From: Agriotes lineatus
Taxonomy: Eukaryota > Arthropoda > Insecta > Coleoptera > Elateridae
DNA: 64,000 bases
NCBI GenBank assembly: GCA_940337035.1
Contig: OW679197.1
Location: 41,918,466-41,982,465 of the forward strand
Direction of reading: 5' to 3'
This document shows positions 43,181 to 53,789 of the stretch, piece by piece. Both the position numbers and the translations under genes were made by a program. The notes under the pieces were generated by a model. It did not search any database, was not told the origin of the DNA, and saw only the letters and a list, made by a program, of their open reading frames with translations. How positions within the stretch are numbered: the first letter of the stretch is position 1; every line of letters starts with the position of its first letter.

Positions 43181-43539
43181 GAAGTTGCGTGCCCGTTGAA
43201 GCTGTTTCGGTGGTGCATTTAGAAGTCGTTTTGTGTGTGCCGTCGATCGTCGTAAAGTAAATATTCTTGATCGAACGTTCGTTTGTGCAGGCAATTTTGA
43301 CTAGCGGGGGGTAAATTCCGAGCTGAGGGGCAGTGTGTTAAAATGCCAGGGGTCTACTAATATCGGTGCAAGTTGTGAATTTCACGCCTTGAGCGGACTT
43401 TTGCCAAGAGGATTTCCAAGAAAGCCATTTTCGGGAAGTTGAAGTAATCATTTGCCGTAGTACTCTCTCCCAAGACTCGTTGCATTTTATTATATTTTAT
43501 CCGTACTTATGGCACTCATTAGCCGCAATATGAATATTT
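43181..43539. other. GC-richer block before a LINE relic
   Basis: Contains GTGCCGTCGATCGTCG, GACTAGCGGGGGGTAAATTC and GAGCGGACTTTTGCCAAGAG. It could be the 5' leader of the LINE at 43540-44160 with the middle deleted, or a host fragment; no motif decides. Confidence 0.3.
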
Positions 43540-44160
43540 TACAATATCTGGCTGCCGAAATAACAGGCGGAGGTGTAACATTGAGGCAACAGTAAAAAAA
43601 GTCAAATCTAGTCATGCTCTTGCAATAGAAGTATTTAATAATATTATTACTAATGTAAAGATTTTTAAATTATTGGGCATTAATCTGGATTTATTTTCAA
43701 AATGGGATGATCATATAATGTAAAGATTTTTAAATTATTGGGCATTAATCTGGATTTATTTTCAAAATGGAATGATCATATACTTGTTATCTGTAAAACA
43801 CTATCAATCACTTGCTTTGCACTTAACAGAATTACTTACAGGAGTCGTGCAAATCCAGTTTCATCAGAGTATTTTAACTCTTATTAGTATCTACATATTA
43901 TATAAATTTTACTGCATGCAAGTGTAATATGAGTAAATTCAAAATTTTAAACGAGCACCGTCAATATAGCACTCGCTTTAACTTGCAGTATCATAATCAT
44001 GGCCTTCAACTATTTAAATCCATTCCTTGGTATATGGGTACGGTTATTTATAACATACTACGTGTTAGTCTTAAAACGTGTTGCAGCAAAACATTTAAAA
44101 ACGATTTAAAATTTTATCTGAAAAACGACATCTTTTATAGGCTAGAAGAGTATTAACATT
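43540..44160 (+). pseudogene. LINE relic (Jockey/CR1-like), RT end and C-terminus
   Basis: Frames read VKIFKLLGINLDLFSKWNDH, LVICKTLSITCFALNRITY, then FNLQYHNHGLQLFKSIPWYM, GTVIYNILRVSLK and FKNDLKFYLKNDIFYRLEEY. F-K-x-L-G-I-x-L-D with W-x-x-H, then a C-terminal S-x-x-Y-x-G-x-x-IYN and F-K-x-x-L-K-x-F-L ending EEY, is the late RT-to-tail order of Jockey/CR1-type LINEs. A 65-bp duplication lies inside. The last ~75 codons are still open. Confidence 0.75.
43653..43782. repeat. 65-bp tandem duplication within LINE
   Basis: ATGTAAAGATTTTTAAATTA to GATGATCATATA occurs at 43653 and 43718 with one difference (GGG/GGA). At 65 bases it shifts the reading frame, so it postdates loss of function or caused it. 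Confidence 0.9.
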
Positions 44161-44462
44161 TAAATTTTAAAATGAATTGGAATAGAATAAACGTAATGCA
44201 GTTTTCTGAGTTAGCTTGTGATAAATGTAGGTAGCAGTACACTGTTTTAGTTTTGAGCATTTTATATATACATTTTGTGTAACTCCTTAGTGAATTTGCA
44301 TTGTTAAATTATGTAATTTTACGCTGTTTTAACTATTGTATGTATACATTTTATAATTTTATAACTTTAAGTAAACACTTATTGTGACTTGCTTTATATC
44401 ATTCTCTGATCGACCAATAAATTTATGGATTATTTTGTTTTCATAGTTATCAGTTATAGCGA
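44161..44462. other. No gene; AT-rich
   Basis: Probably includes the short 3' untranslated end of the preceding LINE; its boundary is not visible. Confidence 0.4.
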
Positions 44463-44515
44463 TTTCCCAGGGCCTGCTGCATTGTGTGACAAACGTAACT
44501 TTTACGGCCTGGGAA
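44463..44515. repeat. Imperfect inverted pair TTCCCAGG...CCTGGGAA
   Basis: TTTCCCAGGGCC and GGCCTGGGAA flank CTGCTGCATTGTGTGACAAA. A 109-codon minus frame overlaps (44359-44688) but shows no family motif. Confidence 0.45.
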
Positions 44516-45640
44516 GTTTTTAAAAAATCATTGTTATTTTCACTTCCGTGAAAATTCCAATTTTGGCCGTTATGGTGCCACATACCCAGGATGACATTTA
44601 AATGAGATAGGCTTTCAAATACGTGTTTTAAAAATGATTTTTTGTAATTTTGACATATAATGGCAGTTTTTGTCGTTTTCAACGTCAAAATAATACATAT
44701 ATTCGCACTAATTACAATATGAGATTTCGTATTGAAACTAGTTCTAATATGAAAATTTTGAACAACTTTGTAGATTTAAGTAAATTTATTTACTGTATCA
44801 ATTAATATGACTCAAAATTACAGAAAATTTTGCATGCAACATGTTGCAAAATTAGTCTTTTTCACAAACAACGTGTTGCCCAACTCGCTAGATCGTAGGA
44901 CAAACTTCACGTCTAGTGTGAAAAACACTTTCATTTTTTAACTTGATACATAAATAGCTATTTTAAATGCAGTGTCAGTAGAATACGGACCTATTGCTTT
45001 GAATTTATTATAAATATAAATGGTTTAATCTGTTGATAGTGCCGTGTACGTACATATTAAAGATCTATAAGATCTATAATGTATGGAACTCTAAGAAGTT
45101 GTAGTTGAAGATAGAATAATATTTTTAGGCAGTTATTTACTAGAAATAAGATAAAATATTTCCAGTTTAATACCTAACATAAATTTAAAGAACGTTTTAT
45201 ATAATCTATACAATTTTAACAAATAATGGTAGGGGATTAACTAAGTAATATTTTCTCTTCTCATATATTTGAAGTGAATTACAAAATATGTTATTCTCTT
45301 CTCCCTTATCCATTCTAAGATTTTTTAAGAGTTAATATTCTTTTACTAAAAATAGATCTTTTAGACGAGCATTTGTTAGTCAAAGAATCAGCAATAGTGG
45401 TATCAAAGTTTTTAAAAATGATATACATTATGTTGAGGCAGGACTGGGTTATATGACGTATAGTACCCTTAACATATATGACTCCATAAACTATTAAGAA
45501 ATGAATAAAAATACGGTGAAAGAATTTTTAGAGCCGCAACTGATGATGCTACATCCATTTCATGTCATATTTCCGATAGCTTGATCCGCTGAGACAGACT
45601 GTGTCAAGTTTGCACACGTTATGACTCGTGTTTATCGCGT
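44516..45640. other. No gene recognised
   Basis: AT-rich; nothing assigned. Confidence 0.45.
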
Positions 45641-45654
45641 CTGTCGCGCATCAT

Positions 45655-45795
45655 TGATTTCGAACAACGCGTTAACATTAAGTTTTGTTTTAAGTTGAAA
45701 AAAGTGCCAAAGAAGCTCATGAATTGTTAAAATCGGTGTATGGCGATAATGTGGTAACTCTGAAGACAGTTTACAAGTGGTATGAGCGATTTAAA
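45655..45795 (+). pseudogene. mariner transposase N-terminal fragment
   Basis: EQRVNIKFCFKLKK, then after a one-base shift SAKEAHELLKSVYGDNVVTL and KTVYKWYERFK. The N-terminal helix-turn-helix domain of mariner transposases has this order: R-x-x-I-K-F-x-x-K, a block like EA-x-E-x-L-x-x-x-YGD, and a final W-x-x-RF. The scaffold gap cuts it off right after RFK, so the rest is unknown. Confidence 0.8.
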
Positions 45796-45895
45796 NNNNN
45801 NNNNNNNNNNNNNNNNNNNNNNNNNNNNNNNNNNNNNNNNNNNNNNNNNNNNNNNNNNNNNNNNNNNNNNNNNNNNNNNNNNNNNNNNNNNNNNN
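45796..45895. other. Assembly gap, 100 N
   Basis: Exactly 100 N, the customary placeholder for a gap of unknown size. The mariner frame on the left does not continue on the right (which is LINE), so the missing sequence contains at least one element boundary. Confidence 0.98.
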
Positions 45896-46092
45896 CTAGC
45901 TACAGGACCGACGACCACCTACAATGTATAAAAACTTTGATTGAAAAATCTCTCAAATATATTAGACCTAGTTCTGATATTTGTCGATTTCCATAAGGCA
46001 TTCGATACTGGTGCGTTAACTGCCGTTATGGAAGCATTGAACGAATGCCGAATCGACCATCGATACGATACTCAAATGCTATAAAGAATATA
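45896..46092 (+). pseudogene. LINE RT fragment, part 1 (before foldback insertion)
   Basis: Frames read SYRTDDHLQCIKTLIEKSLK and, shifted, FVDFHKAFDTGALTAVMEAL NECRIDHRYDTQML. FVDF-x-K-A-F-D is the RT motif with a catalytic Asp, preceded by the expected T-D-H-L-Q. It continues after the insertion at 47607. Confidence 0.8.
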
Positions 46093-47606
46093 CAGTGTGT
46101 CCAAGATAAGGAGGGCCAGTATGGGGATCTCGGTAATGGTAAGAGATACAAATTTGGTTAAATGGGAAAAAAGTTGCGCAATTAATGGACTAAAAAAATG
46201 ACGTCTAGAAATCCATGATATGATTTTTCGTTTTTGAGATATCTCAAAAGAACCGAATTTTTGGATTTTCTTTTTTATTTTTTTCTGGCGTTAATATTAA
46301 AGTTAGAACGAAACTGATTAAACTTCTTTATATCAACTTTTAGTGGACTTAATTATTACGTTATCAATTTTTTTATCCGACGTTTCGTCTTCGAGAAACC
46401 ATCATCAACTTCATTTTTTTAAATACGGTCCTGGTTTTTTGATGCCAAATTTGCAAATTTCTTGTTACTCTAAATTCAACAATGTACCACATATTATGGT
46501 TTAATTACGTTTCGAGCTTTTTTCTGATCATCATCAGAAAATTTTTTAGATACGGACCTGCATTTCTCATAATTTTGTAAAAATAAGTTCATACAGTAAG
46601 TTAGGCCCTTTTACATGCCGTTAAAATATTAAAATGCACATCATAATGTCATAATTCTGATACATTAATTTAATAAGCAACCAATAACTATTAACAATAA
46701 ACAAAAAAGAAATGAACGAAAGATAGACAGAAAGAATAACAAAACGAACATCGAAACCATTTAATAGGTATTAAATTTACAGAAGGTATTCAAAAAGGTT
46801 GCCATCATTCTCTATGCATAAATAACATCTAACTGTAGAATGTAAAACATTATTCAGCAATACTGGCGTTATACTTTGAAAGGCTTCAAGAACCAATCTT
46901 CTAAGTTCTTCTTCTATTTCAAAACGTTAAATACCTATTACATTGTTTCAAGGCTCGTTTTCTCATTCTTTCTGCCTATCTTTTGTTCATTTATTTGTTG
47001 TTTATTGTTAATAGTTATTGGTTGCTTATTAAATTAATGTATCAGAATTATGACATTATGATGTGCATTTTAATATTTTAACGGCATGTAAAAAGGCCTA
47101 ACTTACTGTATGAACTTATTTTTACAAAATTATGAGAAATGCAGGTCCGCATCTAAAAATTTTTCTGATGATCAGAAAAAAGCTCAAAACGTAATTAAAC
47201 CATAATATGTGGTACATTGTTAAATTTAGAGTAACAAGGGATTTGCAAATTTGGCATCAAAAAACCAGGACCGTATTTAAAAAAATGAAGTTGATGATGG
47301 TTTCTCGAAGACGAAACGTCGGATAAAAAAATTGATAACGTAATAATTAAGTCCACTAAAAGTTGCTATAAAGAAGTTTGATCAGTTTCGCTCTAACTTT
47401 AATATTAACGCCAGAAAAAAATAAAAAATAAAATCAAAAAATTCGGTTCTTTTGAGATATCTCAAAAACGAAAAATCATATCAAAGATTTCTAGACGTCA
47501 TTTTTTTAGTCCATTAATTGCGCAACTTTTTTCCCATTTAACCAAATTTGTATCTGTTACCATTACCGAGATCCCCATACTGGCCCTCCTTATCTTGGAC
47601 ACACTG
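46093..47606. mobile_element. 1.5-kb foldback mariner-like element in a LINE
   Basis: The two arms, 46093-46779 and 46922-47606, are near-identical inverted copies of ~685 bp; ends CAGTGTGTCCAAGATAAGGA and TCCTTATCTTGGACACACTG. TA flanks both sides, and the LINE frame resumes in phase if TA is counted once. The loop of ~142 bp holds the C-terminal end of a transposase. The high arm identity suggests recent duplication or gene conversion between arms. Confidence 0.9.
46777..46921 (-). pseudogene. Transposase C-terminal tail in loop of foldback element
   Basis: The minus strand reads EIEEELRRLVLEAFQSITPV, LLNNVLHSTVRCYLCIENDG, NLFEYLL and a stop at 46777-46779. Ending with R-C-x-x-C-I-E-x-(N/D)-G-x-x-x-E-x-L-L-stop is characteristic of one group of mariner-like insect transposases. 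The fragment is open and ends exactly where the arms begin, so it probably identifies the autonomous parent. Confidence 0.7.
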
Positions 47607-47705
47607 TATAAAAGAATGCCGCAATAACGGTCAGCCTTCTCTCCCATATAGAAAATATCAAAATAGGAAGAGGTGTCAGGCAGGGTGACACTCTGTCACC
47701 AAAAT
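47607..47705 (+). pseudogene. LINE RT fragment, part 2 (after foldback insertion)
   Basis: NAAITVSLLSHIENIKIGRG and VRQGDTLSPKFIVCL. G-R-G-V-R-Q-G-D-x-x-S-P-K is the canonical RT motif that follows the F-D motif in part 1. The Tc1 relic cuts it off at about 47706. Confidence 0.85.
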
Positions 47706-48405
47706 TTATTGTTTGCCTCAATGTCTTGTATGATCTCCTCGTGCTTGTATCACGGCTTGGAGGTGTCGCGGCATACTGCTAATAAGATTCCTGATGAAAT
47801 CCTACTGCAGATTTTTCCATTCTTCTTGCATGAACTGACCTAGCTCATTTCACGAAGCTGGTCGTTGCCTTCGAGCATGCAATCGCCTCTTGATCTCATC
47901 CCATAAATGCTTTATGGGACTACAGACTGCCCAATCTAATGTGTTAATTCCAATTTTATTTAAATAGTCTCTAGTAATCTGAGCATCATATACGCGAGCG
48001 TTATCTTGCATAGCAAGATTGTCGCCCATACCAATTGTAAACGCTACTACATGGTCTTGCAGAATATCTTCGATATACGAAAGTGCTATTATACTTGATC
48101 TATTGCACACTCAAAGAAGTGCCGTCCCAAATCAGGATTGAGCCACTCCTACATTTGCCCCTTTCGGTAATCGCACATTTCCCCCACGCTCTCTGACGAC
48201 CATCAGCATCCTTTAAAGAAAACCGTGGCTCATCTGTAAATAGAACTTTTTCCCAATCCCAATACCCTATGCTCCAGTTTGCGTACTGACGAGCAAAAGC
48301 AAATCGAGTCGTCCGATTCCGTCTGGACAGAATGCCGCATATTGCAGGGCGTCTAGGGTGAAGGTTTCCTTCTGCTAACCTATTTTTATGGGCTAACGAC
48401 ACTCC
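47706..48405 (-). pseudogene. Tc1-like transposase pseudogene
   Basis: The minus strand reads FARQYANWSIGYWDWEKVLF, TDEPRFSL, then (frame change near 48105) MGDNLAMQDNARVYDAQITR and LDWAVCSPIKHLWDEIKRRL, ending MPRHLQAVIQARGDHTRH after stops. The first Asp (FTDE) and second Asp (QDNA) are present. The third acidic residue, normally Glu in the P-I-E-x-x-W motif, reads Lys (PIKHLW), and residues just before it are missing, so it is inactive. It replaces or truncates the LINE at 47705. Confidence 0.85.
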
Positions 48406-48429
48406 TTCATTCTTTTAAAGTGTCATACC

Positions 48430-48790
48430 GACTCAGTCGTCTTATCTCTGTTTTTCTTTCTTCCTCTTATCTCTTCGTTCGTTATCTTTTGCAACATTGA
48501 CACTCTACAGCTCATTCTTAGATAGTGCATTTCTACAACCTCCAGTTTACGCATTTTTCAAGTCTCTGCCTCGTAGAGAAGTAGGCTCTGAATAATTGTC
48601 TGGTATATTCAGTGTTTTCTATTTTTTGATCATAGCATATTATTCAATTTATTTATAGTTTATTTTGTTTGGTGATCTGTAGGTGTTATTTTTTTTTGCT
48701 GGCTCATTCTTTGCCAATCGTTACACCTAAGTATTTGTATTCGGCAAAGCGGTCCTGTCTTGTATCGGATTTGTTCTTCCCCAATATTTA
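48430..48790 (-). pseudogene. LINE relic, late RT and C-terminal region
   Basis: Minus-strand frames read RQDRFAEYKYLGVTIGKE, then QSLLLYEAETWKMRKLEVVE and YLRMSCRVSMLQKITNEEIR. KYLGV, a Y-x-x-E-T-W and the M/L-R-x-x-C-R-V-S motif are in the right order. The 5' side is cut off within 100 bases of the R1 repeat. Confidence 0.75.
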
Positions 48791-48877
48791 TTATTGGTTT
48801 TAGTTTCTATTTTAATATATGCCCATACAATCTTCCAATAGTCGGTGTTACTCTGATTTTTACACTATTGTTTTTTT

Positions 48878-49023
48878 TTACTTCCCTCGTCTGAAAGACT
48901 ACGATTGTAATCACGAAAAAATTACCTTCCGAGATTTTTTTAGATCTTCACGTTTCAGGGTCCATAGATGACGAAAAACAGGTGTTCTCAATTATAATTA
49001 TATTTTGCAGACACATTATATAT
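48878..49023 (+). repeat. R1 repeat, left part of a copy split by a LINE
   Basis: TTACTTCCCTCGTCTGAAAG through CCTTCCGAGATTTTTTTAGA, GATGACGAAAAACAGG and TATTTTGCAGACACATTATA. It breaks after TATATATAT and resumes at 49909. Confidence 0.8.
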
Positions 49024-49908
49024 ATATCCTATGGCGCCTTGGTATGGTGGCCAAAGGTAGAACAAACAACAGTAATAAAAAAAACTATCCAGGATACAAA
49101 GACTGGCTTGTTTATGCATCTGTGGAGTTATGAATAGCACTCCAACAGCATTTATGGAAGCTCTCTTGCTACTACCACCTCTAGACATCTATCTTAAAGA
49201 GGAAGCCCAGATTGGAGCATACAGAATGAAAACCACCTGAAACTGGAACACCAATCAGGAACGGTGCGGACACAAACTGATACAGGAAGTGGGCGAAGGC
49301 AACCCCATCCTAAAAATGGGCACAGACTACAGCGTTCCAGAGTATTATTTTGACAAACCTTTCACTGTGAGGTATGATCACAATGACTGGACCTAAGAAA
49401 CCTCAACCGACCTGCCAAACGGGCTAGCCTGGTATACAGATCGATCCCGAACAGCAGAAGACACGGGTGCTGGAAAACATGGCGTAAGACCAAAAGAAGA
49501 CATTAGTGTATCTCTTGGGACCAAAGCCACAGTCTTTCAAGCTGAAATCTTTGTTATAATGCAATGCGTCCAGGAAAGCGGCATTGAAAGCGCTTGAATC
49601 ACCTCGTGTAAGCTCTGTGCTAACAAGAGAATGTCTAAATTACCTGACACTCCTACCTGAAAAGAACATTGTTCAGCTCATTTGGGCACACAGGGATAGA
49701 GGGAAACAAACCGGCAGACGCCCTCGAAAAATCTGGTGCATCTACCCCATTTATAGGCCCAGAACCTGAATTTGGTATACTCAAACAAAGCATCCGAACA
49801 GCCATAGAAAAATGGACCGTTAGACAACATGCTTCTCGCTGGGATGCCACACAGGGATAAACACTGGGGAAGGAAATAATTGGAACGCCTTCTCGCAGAC
49901 TAACAATC
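49024..49908 (+). pseudogene. Jockey/I-type LINE relic with RNase H domain
   Basis: Frames read ALVWW PKVEQTTVIKK, IQRLACLCICGVMNSTPTAF, MEALLLLPPLDIYLKEEAQI and, in the RNase H domain, GLAWYTDRSRTAEDTGAGKH then SVSLGTKATVFQAEIFVIMQ. YTD-x-S supplies the first RNase H Asp and QAE-x-x-x-I the catalytic Glu; later blocks (HTGIEGNKPADALEKSGAST) carry the usual G-N-E/K-x-AD motif. Several stops and shifts. The RT core is missing. It interrupts an R1 repeat. Confidence 0.85.
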
Positions 49909-49990
49909 AATATATACACCTGGAATGAAACCGGGAAAATTTCAGACAAATATATACAGGGTGAGCACCTTAAAAAATAAAATTTTGTTT
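49909..49990 (+). repeat. R1 repeat, right part of split copy
   Basis: ATATATACACCTGGAATGAA, ACCGGGAAAATTT and ATATATACAGGGTGAGCACC TTAAAAAATA continue the copy begun at 48878, as shown by the uninterrupted copies at 38508 and 58858. Confidence 0.8.
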
Positions 49991-50059
49991 ACTTTGGATT
50001 AATTTTTAAATAGAAGGAAGTAATAATTTTCACATAGGTTAGGCTTTCCACTTGCAGAA

Positions 50060-50190
50060 AATAGTCTATGTCAAATACGAGGTTAGTAGGTTAGGTTTTT
50101 CGTCAGTTTTGACACATACTGACACAAAACCTAACCTGCTAACGTCGAACTTGACATAGACTTAAAATTGACAGCAGGGTAACCAACATT
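50060..50190. repeat. PAL134 palindrome copy
   Basis: AGTCTATGTCAAATACGAGG, TTAGTAGGTTAGGTTTTTCG / CACAAAACCTAACCTGCTAA, CGTCGAACTTGACATAGACT; the right tail includes GGTAACCAACAT. Confidence 0.85.
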
Positions 50191-50789
50191 AACAGTGTCA
50201 ACCTAAGAAAAAAAATCACAACCATTTATGGTCACCCGGTACTTATATTTAATAAAATCCTTTAAAAATTACCATGTCCGACACACAGTATTGGGCAAAA
50301 GATACATTCGAAAAGTTTACAGAAATGTATAAATATTTCCCAAGTCTATAATCATACGGAACATTTTCAACCAACTCGCGTACAAGTGTCATGTGCCGAT
50401 ATAAATTTCTGTTTTCCTTCCATTTCTTTACCCATACGATCGCGGTGCTTGCTTTTTTAGTGTTTCCAAATAAATATTGCAGTGACGGCTTTTATTATTT
50501 TTTACTTGAATTGTATCTTTCAATATCAAAATTATTTAATTATTAAAACTGATAGCGCCTTGAGACTCTTTCAGGGTTAGTTCGATTATCTAGTTGCTTT
50601 TTAATTAAATTTTATTTAAAAAATGACTTTCAATTGTGTAATGACATTAACTGTCACCTTTTATGTCAAAGTTCTATTACTAATCTCAATCAAATATGAC
50701 AAATGCCCAATTCTATTTGTATTATATTGACTTTTATATTTTGCGGTAAGTACTTATTTTTAGTTTATTGCACTTTTTAAATTGTCTTT
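50191..50789. other. No gene recognised
   Basis: AT-rich sequence with no assigned features. Confidence 0.45.
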
Positions 50790-51290
50790 TATTTACTTTA
50801 GCGTTGATACAACAAGACTACGACCCACCTTGCACTGATCCTATTCTCACTGCTCTAATTTTACTTCCAAGATCGCAATCCTCCTGACGTTAGCAGCTTG
50901 GACCCCTAGTTAGGTCGGCTGTAATGTACTGCTTACTGACAACAGCTGTCAACTTGTCGACTCCCGGCTCCTACCAGGACCGACCTCTTCCTACTCTGCT
51001 CGTGCAACTGCAACCTTCCAGAGACACACTCCTTCATACAGCTTCACGGCAAGTTAGCTGTCACAGACTATCTCCAATTGATATCCTTCTTCCGTAGCTC
51101 CAAGCTTCACCAACCTCTCTCGTCAGTAACCAACAGAATACCTCAGATCCAGTCGTCCCTCTGCTATCTTCCCTCAATAGATCTTCTTGTCTTCAGAACG
51201 CCTTCAACGAATCCAGCACTTGGCAATACTCAAATCAATGTAACTCCTTGTCAATTGTATTATTTAAAATAAACTATTTTCATCCAAATC
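50790..51290 (+). other. C-rich, G-poor block ending in a poly(A)-like signal
   Basis: A plus-strand pyrimidine-rich stretch (CACCTTGCACTGATCCTATT, CTCTCTCGTCAGTAACCAAC) ends TTGTCAATTGTATTATTTAA AATAAACT. The ending and strand bias recall the block at 37480-37925, so the two may be diverged copies of one element. No frame is convincing. Confidence 0.35.
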
Positions 51291-52820
51291 TTATATTCTT
51301 CTTTAATTAATAAATCTGCTTGCTTCTATTTAGTTTTACCATCTTCCAATTCTCTTCTATAACTGCTGTTTCACTTATACTCTTCTTTATATTTCTCTTG
51401 TATATTCCCTTCGTAGATTTTTAATAACCCATTTTAAACATTTCCAAAACTAACACATTCAAAAATAGGGTAAATTTCTATGTTTTATTTCAGACCGAAA
51501 TTGTAAAAAGGTACATGTTTTTATAATTTGTTATTATTAATTATTGTAACAAATTCGCCTAACTACCATATATTAATTATTAATGCCATCTATAATTTAA
51601 ATTCATTTGAGTCTTACCTACTTCAACAATGTTTTTCATTAGAATTTACATTTTTCGTGTGTGATACAAGCATGTATTTACTTTCTAAATTCCAAAACCC
51701 CTATAAAATACTCAATAGTTATCATTTTCATATTAATTTGTCTAAAATTAGATTTTTTTATATGAACTTAATTCAAACAGCCTGTTCTTTTTTAATTTTT
51801 CAAAACCGATTACATTGATCTCCCAAATTCTATTTTTACATTTAATCTTGATCCAAAACCTCTTTTAGTGTACCATAACAATATATAAACCTGCGCATGC
51901 AACTGCACACACTTTAGTTTTTTTTTCTTGAACATTTTTATTAATCTGCAACTGATCAACTACTCGCTAACCCAAAACTTAGAATTTCTAAAATTCCACA
52001 CGCCACATCAATACTTGACGAAATCACATTTAAACTAACAGTTTTGGATTGTACGCTCTAAAACTGCAGACCAGTGTGCACGCCCGGAGTGTTACAATTT
52101 AGGTAACAACGCGATTTGCGCGTGCATTATTTGCCCGCGCTCCGGCGTGCACGTTTGGAGTTTCGCTCCAAACCTTCGGGATGGGAGTGTACGTGTAAAT
52201 GGCACTAATGCCCTGGCCAGTCGTCTAACAGGTGAAAATTTGCCAAGTATCGCATAGATGAATTACAAAAAACACTAAGGAATTAACCAGACTAATTTTA
52301 GTCGATTTAATGACATGTGGGTAGGGCTATATATTGTAAGCTGGGCCATTGCCATTTTAGTTTTGTGCTGCTTAGATCAAACTTAACACCTGCGCGCGAC
52401 AGATCAGTAACTAAAATGACTATACTCTATCAAGTAATTCCGCGGACAAAGTTATACAACATATTATTTAATTATACTATTCAAATTGATATTATTTTTT
52501 AAATTTAATTTTATGAATCAAAGATCTTAATGTAGGTTCGGCTTGATAGTATCTTATCATTTACTTTTCGTACCTCATAGATTTATGCGATAAGGAATTT
52601 ATTCACACGAATATAACTGCCGAAATAGTAATAAAATATAACTTCGTTATGTTTTATTATGTTATAATTAACATAGACAAACAGTGAGTGATTTAGTTTC
52701 TCACGAGTGCTGCATGGCGTTTTTTTATTCCTGCCACTGATTTTTGAAGAAATATTAAAATTTTATAATTTACGTGTTTTGTATAAAAAAACAAAGTTTT
52801 GTTCGAAATAAAATTTGTTA
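51291..52820. other. G-poor then mixed sequence; short GC patch
   Basis: The plus strand of 51300-51850 is G-poor. A GC-rich patch at 52070-52200 contains inverted words (GTGCACGCCCGGAG / CTCCGGCGTGCAC). CCGCGGACAAAGTTAT (52440) recurs inverted at 54339. No gene was seen. Confidence 0.45.
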
Positions 52821-52952
52821 TTGTTATACGTTTGGCTGTACTGAAGTGTATTGTCAGTCTATGTCAAATTCGAGGTTAGTAGGTTAGGTTTTGTTTGTTA
52901 TTTGACACAAACTGACGCAAATCTTAACCTGCAAATCTCGAATTTGACATAT
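52821..52952. repeat. PAL134 palindrome copy, right end lost
   Basis: The left flank TGTTATACGTTTGGCTGTAC TGAAGTGTATTGT matches the outer arm of the copy at 9550; the core runs AGTCTATGTCAAATTCGAGG ... CTCGAATTTGACAT. The right outer arm is missing. Confidence 0.8.
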
Positions 52953-53323
52953 TTTGGGTAGTAGATTGTACAACTAGTTTTGAAAATCATACTTTCCAAA
53001 AAAGGACTTTTAAACCGTGTTGTATACGTAGTCTTTTTGCATAGTGATTTCTTGGTCCAAATTTAGTTGAAAAGGACTTCGAAATTGACAACTGTCAAAT
53101 TTACATTTCAATGAAATAATTTAAAAAAAGTGTACCTTTTTTCACGATTTTTGCGTTAAAAAAAGTGGAACTTTCAATACGATTTTTCGTTAAGAAAAGA
53201 CGACTTTAACGATCACTATGCAAAAAAACGTTTTTACTTCACTGCTTTCGCCTACGTTATCAGCAAACAACGTGAATGAGCAAAACAAATGCTTTCTCGT
53301 TCTGTATCCAAGTACTACCCATT

Positions 53324-53761
53324 CATAAAACTCGTGAACTCTCAAACCGCTGTCAAGTTGGTACCTTGTTTAAATTCTATTTTGGACCTTCTGCTTGCTG
53401 ATTTTGGCAGCACTAAAATGTTTCAAATTTAAAAACTTGACTTATGTCACACTTTCTTGTAAAAAAATAATCTTCCAAATTCTTCAATTTTTGTGCATAC
53501 ATTTCAATTGCAATGGAACAGAAACGAAAAAGGATTTTATTATTTGAAAGGAAAAAAAGGCTATAGTTGATTATTACAAGGAAAAACTAGAAGATAATGG
53601 TTTTGACTTTTGACACATGCAACATAACCTTAACTTTAAATATTACTAGAAACCACTAGATCCGAAGTACATTCCCAAAAAACTGTAATTTTCAGTTACA
53701 CTCAGCAAATATTTAAAAAATTTGACATTGACAGTTCATGAGTTTTGTAAATGGATAATAA
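53324..53761. mobile_element. Probable short inverted-repeat element
   Basis: CCATTCATAAAACTCGTGAA CTCTC at the left pairs imperfectly with TTCATGAGTTTTGTAAATGG at the right, bounding ~438 bp. Non-coding. Confidence 0.5.
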
Positions 53762-53789
53762 GAAGCAACATGTTTCAACAGTAAGATTG

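Noticed and set aside
44359..44688. 109-codon minus-strand frame
   Set aside because: AT-rich composition and no recognisable motif; it overlaps a small inverted repeat. It could be part of an unknown element, but there is no positive evidence.
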